5,971 nt of DNA, from NCBI GenBank assembly GCA_049794535.1, contig JBARCX010000091.1:1-5971 (forward strand), given 5' to 3'. Made by a program: the position numbers and the translations under genes. This document shows, piece after piece, positions 1 to 5,855 of the stretch. The notes beneath the pieces are model-generated. The model was not told the DNA's origin. It saw nothing but the letters and a program-made list of their open reading frames with translations, and did no database searches. The DNA is from JBARCX01 sp049794535. Its GTDB lineage: Bacteria; Pseudomonadota; Gammaproteobacteria; Xanthomonadales; Rhodanobacteraceae. Position 1 is the stretch's first letter; each line of letters begins with the position of its first letter.

Positions 1-89
1 TCGTTCGCGAGCCGCTCGGTGGCGCCCATCGCAACCCGCACTCCATGGCCGTCCGCCTTAAGGCCGTGCTGCTCAACCAGCTCGACTAA
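1..89 (+). CDS. accA: Acetyl-CoA carboxylase carboxyltransferase subunit alpha, 3' end, stopped early
   Basis: This is the C-terminal end of AccA, whose start lies left of the window. AccA with AccD transfers carboxyl from carboxybiotin to acetyl-CoA, giving malonyl-CoA for fatty acid synthesis in the cytoplasm. Reading from base 3, 28 codons contain the family signature EPLGGAHRNP followed by a helix ending LLNQLD. The frame then meets TAA at 87-89. This is earlier than expected: the following 25 codons keep the conserved AccA tail, described separately. The identification is strong from the signature motif. Whether the protein really ends here, or at 165-167 by readthrough or because of a sequencing error, cannot be decided from the sequence. 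Confidence 0.85.
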   Translation, partial: VREPLGGAHRNPHSMAVRLKAVLLNQLD

Positions 90-167
90 CTGGAAGCGAT
101 GCCCTTACCTGACCTGATGGAACAGCGCTACAAGCGTTTGCGCGGTTACGGCGCGTACCAGGAGTAA
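87..167 (+). other. Remnant of accA C-terminal tail behind an in-frame TAA
   Basis: The accA frame continues after the TAA at 87-89 for 25 sense codons, to a second TAA at 165-167. The encoded residues include RYKRLRGYGAY. This matches the usual AccA C-terminus, which in E. coli ends with RRYQRLMSYGYA as I remember it, and aligns without gaps so that the TAA takes the place of one ordinary residue. One substitution from CAA, GAA or AAA would explain it. The tail shows no other damage, so the change is either very recent, an error, or tolerated through readthrough. Confidence 0.75.
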
Positions 168-274
168 CGATCTCCCGATCGGAAGCCCACCTTCTGGGGA
201 TAGCGCAGCCTACCCTCAGATCTGCCCGTTCCCATCCACCTTGGCGGTACCATCGGCTTCGCCTTCTTGCCGTC

Positions 275-278
275 AGGG
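275..278 (+). promoter_or_regulatory. Ribosome binding site of the NYN gene
   Basis: AGGG lies 6 bases before the ATG at 285. It decides the start in favour of this ATG over an in-frame TTG at 267, which has no purine-rich sequence in front of it. Confidence 0.5.
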
Positions 279-284
279 TTCGTC

Positions 285-1028
285 ATGGCCAACGTCACCA
301 CTCACAAGCTCGCGGTACTGATCGATGCCGACAACGCGCGGCCAGCCATCGTCGAGGGCTTGCTCGCTGAAATCGCGAAGTACGGCACCGCGCACGTGAA
401 GCGTATCTACGGTGACTGGACCAAGCCCGATTTGAATGGCTGGAAGGAAGTGCTGCTGCGTTACTCGATCCAGCCGATTCAGCAATTCCGTTACACCGTA
501 GGCAAGAACGCCACCGATTCGGCCATGATCATCGACGCGATGGATCTGCTTTACGCAGAACGTTTCGATGGCTTCTGCATCGTATCCAGCGATAGCGACT
601 TCACTCGTCTGGCCTCGCGCATTCGCGAATCGGGGCTCACCGTCTATGGATTCGGCGAACGCAAAACGCCCGAACCCTTCCGCACCGCCTGCGACAAATT
701 CATCTATACCGAAGTGCTGGTGCAAGCCTCCGAAGCCGAACCCACCGCCGGCGTGAAGCGGCGTACGTCGAAGGAACTGCGTAGCGACACCCAGCTATTG
801 AACATGCTTCGCAACGCGATCGAAGCGGCATCGGATGACACCGGCTGGGCAAGCCTTGGCGGCATCGGCAGCATCATCGACAAGCAGTCGCCCGACTTCG
901 ATTCGCGCAACTACGGCTACGCCAAGCTCAGCGGACTGGTCAACGGCATCGGCCTGTTCGACACCGAAGAGCGCCACATCGGCAACGGCAAACACATTTA
1001 CGTACGAACACGCACTACGAAAAAGTGA
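285..1028 (+). CDS. NYN domain (LabA/DUF88-like) putative RNase with C-terminal LOTUS/OST-HTH domain
   Basis: A 247-residue protein. Residues about 8-145 look like an NYN domain, a PIN-like metal-dependent RNase fold. The acidic motifs are present in order: IDADN at 13-17, the GKNATDSAMIIDAM region with D78 and D84 at 74-86, and SSDSDF at 101-106. Residues about 168-242 resemble a LOTUS/OST-HTH RNA-binding domain, with GWASLGGIG, FDSRNYGYAKLSGL and a terminal strand HIYVR. A charged linker at about 149-167 joins them. Known relatives are soluble and thought to cut RNA, but the substrate here is unknown. The ATG at 285 was chosen for its AGGG Shine-Dalgarno site; an in-frame TTG at 267 would add 6 residues. 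The stop codon overlaps the tilS GTG start by 4 bases, which suggests translational coupling. All acidic residues expected for catalysis appear intact. Confidence 0.85.
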   Translation: MANVTTHKLAVLIDADNARPAIVEGLLAEIAKYGTAHVKRIYGDWTKPDLNGWKEVLLRYSIQPIQQFRYTVGKNATDSAMIIDAMDLLYAERFDGFCIVSSDSDFTRLASRIRESGLTVYGFGERKTPEPFRTACDKFIYTEVLVQASEAEPTAGVKRRTSKELRSDTQLLNMLRNAIEAASDDTGWASLGGIGSIIDKQSPDFDSRNYGYAKLSGLVNGIGLFDTEERHIGNGKHIYVRTRTTKK

Positions 1029-2329
1029 GCGATCCTGTACTCAAACGCCTGACTGTCGCACTGGTCACTGCCCCCGCCGTACCTGTGTGCGTTGCCTACA
1101 GTGGTGGCCCGGATTCCACGGCCTTGTTACATGCATTGGCGCAGCTGCCAGCCGTGCGCGCACAGGGGTTGCGCGCACTGCATGTCAATCATGGATTGCA
1201 TGCGGATAGCGCGTCATGGGCTGCTCACTGCCAAGATTTCTGTGAATCGCTGGAGCTGCCCTGCGAAGTACTTCGCGTGCAGGTCGAAACTCACCGTGGC
1301 GAAGGGCTAGAGGCTGCCGCACGACGCGCCCGTTATGCCGCTTTCGAAAAAGCACTGCATGCGAACGAATGGTTACTACTTGGCCATCATCGCGATGATC
1401 AAGCCGAGACGGTCTTGCTGAAACTATTGCGCGGTGCGGGACCGGAAGGGCTAGGCGGTATGCGCGCCCAACGCCCACTCGGCCACGGTCAATTGTGGCG
1501 CCCGTTGCTACACGACATCTCGCGCATGCAATTACACAGCTACATCGAAGCGCATCGATTGCCTTGCATCGACGACCCATCCAATAGCGATACGCGGCTC
1601 GCTCGCAATCACCTGCGCCACGAGATCCTGCCTCGTCTTGCACATCACTGGCCGCAGGCGGTGGACTCGATCCTGCACAGCGCTGCGCTCACTCGTGCCG
1701 CAACCGATACGCTACGGACACAATGGCTGGCCGCGCTCGACACGCTGCGCGATCCAGCCACTGATAGCCTGCATGTGCCCGGTTGGCTCGCACTGGATGC
1801 CGCGCTACGCGACCCGCTGCTCGATCACTGGCTGTATACGCGCGGCCTGCCCGCCCCCACCACGGCACAGCGCCGGCAGATCGAACGGCAATGTCTTGCA
1901 CGCGATGGGCAGTTGCCCTGCGTCCGCTGGCATGGTGCCGAGTTGCACATCTGGAAGGACCGGCTGTGGGCAATACCACCGCAGCTGCCTATCGATCCTT
2001 TGTGGGAAGCCTATTGGTTGGGCGAATCGCTATTGCTACCCGGTGGCGGACAACTCAGCCTGCGCGATGCGACCACTCATCTGCCCTCACCATTGCAGGT
2101 ACGTTTACGCCGCGGTGGCGAGCGTATCAAACCCGTCGGCGACGCACACACACGCGAGCTGCGCGACCTGTTTCAGCAAGGCCAAGTCCCGCCGTGGCGG
2201 CGCCATGCCTTGCCGCTGCTCTACGCGGGCGACGAACTGGTCGCCGTGGCCGACCGCTGGCTCAGCGAACGCGGCACCGCGATCTTTGCCCAAACCGGCG
2301 GAAAACTCCTCTGGAAACCTGCAAATTGA
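1025..2329 (+). CDS. tilS: tRNA(Ile)-lysidine synthetase TilS
   Basis: A 434-residue enzyme that uses ATP and lysine to turn C34 of the CAU-anticodon tRNA-Ile into lysidine, so that the tRNA reads AUA and is charged with isoleucine. It is normally essential. The N-terminal PP-loop motif SGGPDS is at residues 26-31. HVNHGLHADS follows at 53-62 and GHHRDDQAET at 120-129, both typical of the catalytic domain. The linker domain spans about 215-330. The C-terminal domain, about 355-425, has RLRRGGERIKP and the WRRHALPLLYAGDELVAVADRWL pattern. The length is usual for the proteobacterial long form. The start is a GTG inside GTGA, overlapping the stop of the NYN gene. Only a poor purine run (ACGAAAA) precedes it, so initiation probably depends on ribosomes finishing the upstream gene (inference). 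Confidence 0.96.
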   Translation: MSDPVLKRLTVALVTAPAVPVCVAYSGGPDSTALLHALAQLPAVRAQGLRALHVNHGLHADSASWAAHCQDFCESLELPCEVLRVQVETHRGEGLEAAARRARYAAFEKALHANEWLLLGHHRDDQAETVLLKLLRGAGPEGLGGMRAQRPLGHGQLWRPLLHDISRMQLHSYIEAHRLPCIDDPSNSDTRLARNHLRHEILPRLAHHWPQAVDSILHSAALTRAATDTLRTQWLAALDTLRDPATDSLHVPGWLALDAALRDPLLDHWLYTRGLPAPTTAQRRQIERQCLARDGQLPCVRWHGAELHIWKDRLWAIPPQLPIDPLWEAYWLGESLLLPGGGQLSLRDATTHLPSPLQVRLRRGGERIKPVGDAHTRELRDLFQQGQVPPWRRHALPLLYAGDELVAVADRWLSERGTAIFAQTGGKLLWKPAN

Positions 2330-2388
2330 ACGCTCTGGCCCCTTCTGCCAATTGATTCCGGACGCCCCCTGCGCTAGCGTTGCGGCCC

Positions 2389-2649
2389 ATGGCCAAGTCC
2401 ACTTCAGCTCCTGTCAAAACCGCTCCTGCTGCTGACTTCGAGCACTCGCTGGACGAGCTCGAACAGTTGGTCGCCCGAATGGAAGGCGGCGAACTGAGCT
2501 TGGACGAATCGCTCACCTCTTTTGAGCGCGGCATCGGGCTCTATCGTCATTGTCAGCAAGCCTTGGAACAGGCCGAGCTGCGCGTGCGACTGCTGCTCGA
2601 TCCCGATGCTCCCGACAGCGCAGAACCGTTTGAACCCACCGACCACTGA
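2389..2649 (+). CDS. xseB: Exodeoxyribonuclease VII small subunit
   Basis: An 86-residue protein, normal for XseB. Several copies bind each XseA subunit to form exonuclease VII, which degrades single-stranded DNA in the cytoplasm. The whole family core is visible: FEHSLDELEQLVARMEGGEL at about 17-36, then LSLDESLTSFERG and a second helix LYRHCQQALEQAELRV. A 16-residue Ala/Thr/Pro/Lys-rich head and an acidic, proline-containing tail flank it. The ATG at 2389 is preferred to the in-frame TTG at 2380. Neither has a clear Shine-Dalgarno site. tilS ends 59 bases upstream. The 3' end overlaps the start of ispA in another frame, the common xseB-ispA pairing. The xseA partner is not in this window. 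Confidence 0.95.
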   Translation: MAKSTSAPVKTAPAADFEHSLDELEQLVARMEGGELSLDESLTSFERGIGLYRHCQQALEQAELRVRLLLDPDAPDSAEPFEPTDH

Positions 2650-3532
2650 GCTAAACCCGACCCTGCTGGCACGGATTGACCGCGCCGAACAGGCACTGAA
2701 GCAAATGCTTCCGTCGGACCAGCAGCCCCCTATCGAGCTGCACCGTGCCATGCGCTACGCCGTCCTTGGCGGCGGCAAGCGGCTGCGTCCGTTATTGGTC
2801 TATGCCGCCGGCCACGCGCTGGGTCATGACGGCCCGCAACTCGATGCACCCGCCTGCGCGGTGGAGTTGATCCACGCCTACTCACTGGTGCACGACGACT
2901 TGCCGGCCATGGACGATGATGCGCTGCGACGCGGCCGCCCGACCTGCCACATCGTGTTCGGCGAAGCGATGGCCATCCTCGCTGGCGATGCCTTGCAAGC
3001 GCTGGCGTTCGAGATCCTTGCGCATGATTTGCACGCCGGCGTCGACGCGGTCCGTTGCGTAGAAATGCTGCGCGTGCTGGGCCGCGCCTGCGGTGCCGAA
3101 GGCATGGCGGGTGGTCAGGCATTGGATTTGTCCGCTACAGGCCACAAGCTCAGCCTGGCCGAGCTAGAACACATGCATGCCTGCAAGACTGGCGCATTAA
3201 TCCGCGCCGCCGTAACACTCGGCGGAATTGTTGGGGGCGCAGATACGGACACACTGGTTGCCTTGGATAACTACGCACACGCGGTGGGTCTAGCCTTCCA
3301 AGTGCGTGACGACATTCTCGATGTCGAAGGCGAATCAGCCGTGATCGGCAAGACCGCGGGCAAAGATGCCGCTGCGGACAAACCCACCTTCCCTTCGATC
3401 ATCGGCATGGATGCATCGCGTGCACGACTGACCGAACTCACCGACACCGCCCTGACGGCGATCGCGCCCTTTGGCTCGCGCGCAGATCTCCTGGCAGAAC
3501 TGGCGCATTACGCGGCACAGCGCCAACGCTGA
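2606..3532 (+). CDS. ispA: Farnesyl diphosphate synthase (polyprenyl synthetase)
   Basis: The enzyme condenses isopentenyl diphosphate with dimethylallyl and then geranyl diphosphate to make farnesyl diphosphate, precursor of undecaprenyl phosphate, quinone side chains and other isoprenoids. From the ATG at 2606 it has 308 residues. GGGKRLRP lies at 55-62. The first aspartate-rich motif, DDLPAMDDD at 97-105, has the two-residue insertion typical of bacterial short-chain synthases. KTGAL is at 194-198 and the second motif, DDILD, at 235-239. All catalytic motifs are intact. The start is uncertain: ATG 2606 overlaps xseB by 44 bases, while TTG 2630 would give 300 residues, closer to the 299 of E. 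coli IspA, with a 20-base overlap. Neither has a strong ribosome binding site, so coupling to xseB translation is likely. A terminator follows 26 bases after the stop. Confidence 0.95.
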   Translation: MLPTAQNRLNPPTTELNPTLLARIDRAEQALKQMLPSDQQPPIELHRAMRYAVLGGGKRLRPLLVYAAGHALGHDGPQLDAPACAVELIHAYSLVHDDLPAMDDDALRRGRPTCHIVFGEAMAILAGDALQALAFEILAHDLHAGVDAVRCVEMLRVLGRACGAEGMAGGQALDLSATGHKLSLAELEHMHACKTGALIRAAVTLGGIVGGADTDTLVALDNYAHAVGLAFQVRDDILDVEGESAVIGKTAGKDAAADKPTFPSIIGMDASRARLTELTDTALTAIAPFGSRADLLAELAHYAAQRQR

Positions 3533-3558
3533 ACCATTAGAGCCATCTGCATAGTCAC

Positions 3559-3587
3559 AAAAAAGCCCGCCGTAGCGGGCTTTTTTT
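3559..3587. terminator. Rho-independent terminator, probably bidirectional
   Basis: A perfect GC-rich 6-bp stem, GCCCGC (3565-3570) with GCGGGC (3575-3580), closes a CGTA loop. Six A precede it and seven T follow, so the stem can extend through A-T pairs to 12 bp. It stands between the convergent genes ispA (stop at 3532) and the DUF4870 gene (stop at 3606), and the A and T tracts let it work for both strands. Confidence 0.93.
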
Positions 3588-3605
3588 ACTCATGCTGGCA
3601 ACGGC

Positions 3606-3989
3606 TCAATTCACCAATCGCAAGGCAAATGGATAGCGATAGCTGCCGTCCGAACTGACCCGCACCGCCGCGACGATGCAAAAGACCAGGTTGACGATCC
3701 ACAGCAGCCAGCTCAGGAAGAAACCGATGAGGATGATCTTGAGCACCCAGCAAATCACGAAACCGATCACCACCGTGAGCTGGAAATTCAATGCTTCCTT
3801 GGCCTCGGTTACGAGGTAGGACTTGTCCGCGCGATCCTTGTGAATCAGCCACACAATCAGCGGCACGACAATGCTCAGGATGAATCCCGACAGGTGCGTG
3901 AGCATCGCCATATTGCGGTCATCGCTGGAATGCTCCGTGGATGCCGGCGGCGATGGCGATGGCGGCATCTGGTCTGACGGTGTGCTCAT
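3606..3989 (-). CDS. DUF4870 (Tic20-like) small integral membrane protein
   Basis: A 127-residue protein. A Pro/Ser-rich hydrophilic head (about 1-27) is followed by three hydrophobic segments at about 28-49, 68-86 and 87-109, with charged loops between. The sequence NMAMLTHLSGF before the first segment, EAKEALNFQLT entering the second, and the final YRYPFALRLV are hallmarks of DUF4870 proteins. The function of this family is not established; the resemblance to Tic20 is structural and says little about its role. The start at 3989 was chosen because a strong Shine-Dalgarno site precedes it; an in-frame ATG at 4025 would add 12 residues without support. The gene lies 83 bases downstream of pmbA on the same strand and may be co-transcribed. 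I see no clear promoter of its own. It converges on ispA at a shared terminator. Confidence 0.88.
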   Translation of the reverse strand: MSTPSDQMPPSPSPPASTEHSSDDRNMAMLTHLSGFILSIVVPLIVWLIHKDRADKSYLVTEAKEALNFQLTVVIGFVICWVLKIILIGFFLSWLLWIVNLVFCIVAAVRVSSDGSYRYPFALRLVN

Positions 3990-3995
3990 AAACAG

Positions 3996-4004
3996 TTCCT
4001 CCCC
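3996..4004 (-). promoter_or_regulatory. Strong ribosome binding site of the DUF4870 gene
   Basis: On the minus strand GGGGAGGAA lies 6 bases before the ATG at 3989-3987. It is the best Shine-Dalgarno sequence in the window and fixes the start. Confidence 0.8.
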
Positions 4005-4072
4005 ATTGAGTGATCGGTACGCCACGTTCCGCAGCGGCGAATGATCTTGCTAGGCAGAGCATGCCGCAGGAA

Positions 4073-5455
4073 TCACTCACCCGCCACTGTCATTTGCTCT
4101 AGCAAAATGGAGCCGGTCAGCAGGTGCGAACGTGGGTCGACATCTGCACCTACCGCCACGATGTTGGTGAACATATCGCGCAAGTTCGCTGCGATGGTGA
4201 TCTCTTCCACCGGGTAGGCAATCTGCCCGTTCTCCACCCAGAAGCCCGCTGCGCCTCGCGAATAATCACCGGTGATGATGTTGACACCCTGCCCCATCAC
4301 CTCGGTCACTAATAGGCCTGTGCCCAAGCGCTTCAGCATGCCGGCAAAGTCGTCTTTTCCATGATCGGCCGCGCCTGGCTCCACAATCAGGTTATGGATG
4401 CCGCCCGCGTTGCCGGTGGATTCCAGCCCCAGCTTGCGCGCCGAATAGCTGCCCAAAACATAGCGCGCCAACACACCGTTCTCGATCAAAGCGCTGTCGC
4501 GCGCCGCTACACCCTCGGCATCGAAGTTAGCCGAACCCTGCCCGCGAGCCAGGAAGGGCCGCTCCACGATATTCATCCAGGACGGCATGACCTGCTTGCC
4601 TGCATGGTCGAGCAGGAAGCTGGCACGCCGGTAGAGCGAGCCACCACTCACCGCACCGACCAAGTGACCGATCAAGCCACGTGCCAGATCCGGCGCAAAC
4701 AGCACCGGGCATTGCCGCGTGGATAGGCTCCGCGCGCCCATGCGCGCCAACGTGCGTTCTGCCGCTTTGTCGCCGAGCACCTTGGTGCTCATGAAATCAC
4801 CAGCGTGACGTACGGTGTCGTACCAGTAATCGCGCTGCATGCCGTCTTCGTCGCCCGCAATCAGCGATAACGACAGCGAGTGCCGCGTGCCGCGCTCACG
4901 CCCCACGAAACCGTGCGAGTTCGCGTACACCGACAAGCCTTCACCCATTTGCACACCTGCGCCATCGGAGTTGCTGATGCCGGCATGTGAGCGACCGGCA
5001 TCCTCGATCTCGATGCCCAGTTCGATCGCACGGGCCGTGTCGATAGCCCAGGGGTGCCATAGGTCCAGATCCGGGAAGGCTGTCGCCATGCGCGCCGCAT
5101 CGGCCAGCCCAGAGGCTGGGTCCTCTTCGGTAAAACGCGCGATGGCACAAGCCTGGTCCAGCGTGGCCTGAATCGAATGGGGGTTGAGATCCGCCGTGCT
5201 GGCCGAACCCTTGCGCTGACCGAAGTACACCGTAAGGCCAAAACCACGGTCGCGGGTGTGCTCCACCGTCTCCACTTCGCCCAGGCGTACGTTCACGCTA
5301 AGCCCGATATCGATGTTGGCAGATACCTCGGCCTGGCTGGCACCGGCAGCGCGAGCGCGGCGAATAACGTCTTCGGCGAGCTGGGTCAGTCGGTCGAGGT
5401 CGTGCTGGCTACGATCCGGCTGTTGGCGGTCCTGGCTGATGGCAACTTCGCTCAC
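4073..5455 (-). CDS. pmbA: TldE/PmbA, metalloprotease TldD partner subunit
   Basis: A 460-residue protein of the TldD/PmbA (U62) family. In E. coli TldE forms a heterodimer with TldD that trims unfolded peptides, matures microcin B17 and degrades the CcdA antitoxin. The N-terminal domain spans about 20-240. The C-terminal domain contains LIGHLVGAVSGGSLYRRASF at 261-280 and GNAGGIHNLIVEPG near 348-361, then TEVMGQGVNIITGDYSRGAAGFWVENG and the closing TGSILLEQM. It has no HExxxH zinc motif, which is expected because TldD carries the active site. Length is near the 450 of E. coli. The GTG start at 5455 is supported by AGGAAG 6 bases upstream; an in-frame ATG at 5539 would add 28 unlikely residues running across the divergent promoter region. 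tldD is not in the window. Confidence 0.95.
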   Translation of the reverse strand: MSEVAISQDRQQPDRSQHDLDRLTQLAEDVIRRARAAGASQAEVSANIDIGLSVNVRLGEVETVEHTRDRGFGLTVYFGQRKGSASTADLNPHSIQATLDQACAIARFTEEDPASGLADAARMATAFPDLDLWHPWAIDTARAIELGIEIEDAGRSHAGISNSDGAGVQMGEGLSVYANSHGFVGRERGTRHSLSLSLIAGDEDGMQRDYWYDTVRHAGDFMSTKVLGDKAAERTLARMGARSLSTRQCPVLFAPDLARGLIGHLVGAVSGGSLYRRASFLLDHAGKQVMPSWMNIVERPFLARGQGSANFDAEGVAARDSALIENGVLARYVLGSYSARKLGLESTGNAGGIHNLIVEPGAADHGKDDFAGMLKRLGTGLLVTEVMGQGVNIITGDYSRGAAGFWVENGQIAYPVEEITIAANLRDMFTNIVAVGADVDPRSHLLTGSILLEQMTVAGE

Positions 5456-5456
5456 G

Positions 5457-5487
5457 TTGGGCTTCCTGGGGGCTAGACGGGTAGAAT
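5457..5487 (+). promoter_or_regulatory. Possible promoter of the DUF1653-darP pair
   Basis: TAGAAT at 5482-5487 matches five of six bases of the sigma-70 -10 consensus. TTGGGC at 5457-5462 is a weak -35 at a long spacing of 19 bases. It would start a transcript near 5494, leaving a leader of about 65 bases before the ATG at 5560. The position between divergent genes supports a promoter here, but the -35 is poor. I see no clear matching promoter for pmbA on the other strand. Confidence 0.35.
5462..5467 (-). promoter_or_regulatory. Ribosome binding site of pmbA
   Basis: AGGAAG on the minus strand, 6 bases before the GTG at 5455-5453. It supports this GTG rather than the upstream ATG at 5539. 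Confidence 0.65.
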
Positions 5488-5549
5488 GCACGGTCCGCAC
5501 CGCGCGCTTCCGACATGGGGGCTCCGCGGCCGATTGCAAAGTCCGCAGC

Positions 5550-5554
5550 GGAGA
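5550..5554 (+). promoter_or_regulatory. Ribosome binding site of the DUF1653 gene
   Basis: GGAGA lies about 5 bases before the ATG at 5560 and supports this start over an in-frame ATG at 5515, which lies farther upstream. GGAG also forms part of the 3' arm of an inverted repeat (CTCCGC at 5522-5527, GCGGAG at 5548-5553). Confidence 0.65.
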
Positions 5555-5559
5555 ACATC

Positions 5560-5820
5560 ATGTCTACCAGCACCATGTCCACCATCGCCGGCATTTATCG
5601 CCACTACAAGGGCCAGCGTTACCGCGTGATAGGCACCGCCCGTCACAGCGAAACGATGGAAGAACTGGTGGTGTACCAAGCGCTGTACGGCGAACACGGC
5701 CTGTGGGTACGCCCGGCGACTATGTTCGCCGAAACCGTTGAGTTGGAAGGCGAGCCCATTCAGCGCTTTGCGCTGGAACAGGCCGACGCCCCGGCCAACA
5801 GCGATGACATGCACGTCTGA
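5560..5820 (+). CDS. DUF1653 domain protein
   Basis: An 86-residue, probably cytoplasmic protein with no signal peptide or membrane segment. It carries the full DUF1653 signature: GIYRHYKGQRYRVIG at 11-25, ARHSET at 27-32, LVVYQALYGEHGLWVRP at 36-52, MF at 55-56 and a conserved F70. The family is widespread and small; its biochemical role is not established. A 16-residue, acidic, poorly conserved tail follows. The ATG at 5560 is chosen for its GGAGA site; ATG 5575 is possible but lacks one. It is divergent from pmbA and lies 35 bases before darP on the same strand, so the two are probably co-transcribed (inference). Confidence 0.9.
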   Translation: MSTSTMSTIAGIYRHYKGQRYRVIGTARHSETMEELVVYQALYGEHGLWVRPATMFAETVELEGEPIQRFALEQADAPANSDDMHV

Positions 5821-5855
5821 TGCGTTACACCTCTTAATTCCTGGAATCGAAGCAC

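Noticed and set aside
168..181. CGATC-TCCC-GATCG hairpin just after the second accA stop
   Set aside because: Only 5 bp with no T-run after it, so it is not an intrinsic terminator. The 117-base gap up to the NYN gene shows no other clear structure and no good promoter.
267..284. TTG start adding six residues to the NYN protein
   Set aside because: No ribosome binding site precedes it, while the ATG at 285 has AGGG at a good distance.
273..725. 150-codon open frame on the minus strand opposite the NYN gene
   Set aside because: It runs antisense to a gene with clear NYN motifs, has no recognisable domain or ribosome binding site, and long antisense frames are common in GC-rich DNA.
1185..1643. 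152-codon minus-strand frame opposite tilS
   Set aside because: Arg/Ala-rich shadow frame without motifs or start signals.
1638..2435. 265-codon plus-strand frame overlapping tilS and xseB
   Set aside because: The composition is rich in Cys, Arg, Ser and Pro with no domain. It is a shifted-frame shadow of tilS, whose frame carries all family motifs.
3990..4072. Promoter or terminator between pmbA and the DUF4870 gene
   Set aside because: Apart from the strong ribosome binding site, I found no convincing -35/-10 pair and no T-tailed hairpin in these 83 bases.
5456..5539. 28-residue N-terminal extension of PmbA to an ATG at 5539
   Set aside because: The extension is Arg/Pro-rich, unlike the family N-terminus, crosses the likely promoter region, and the GTG at 5455 has AGGAAG correctly placed.
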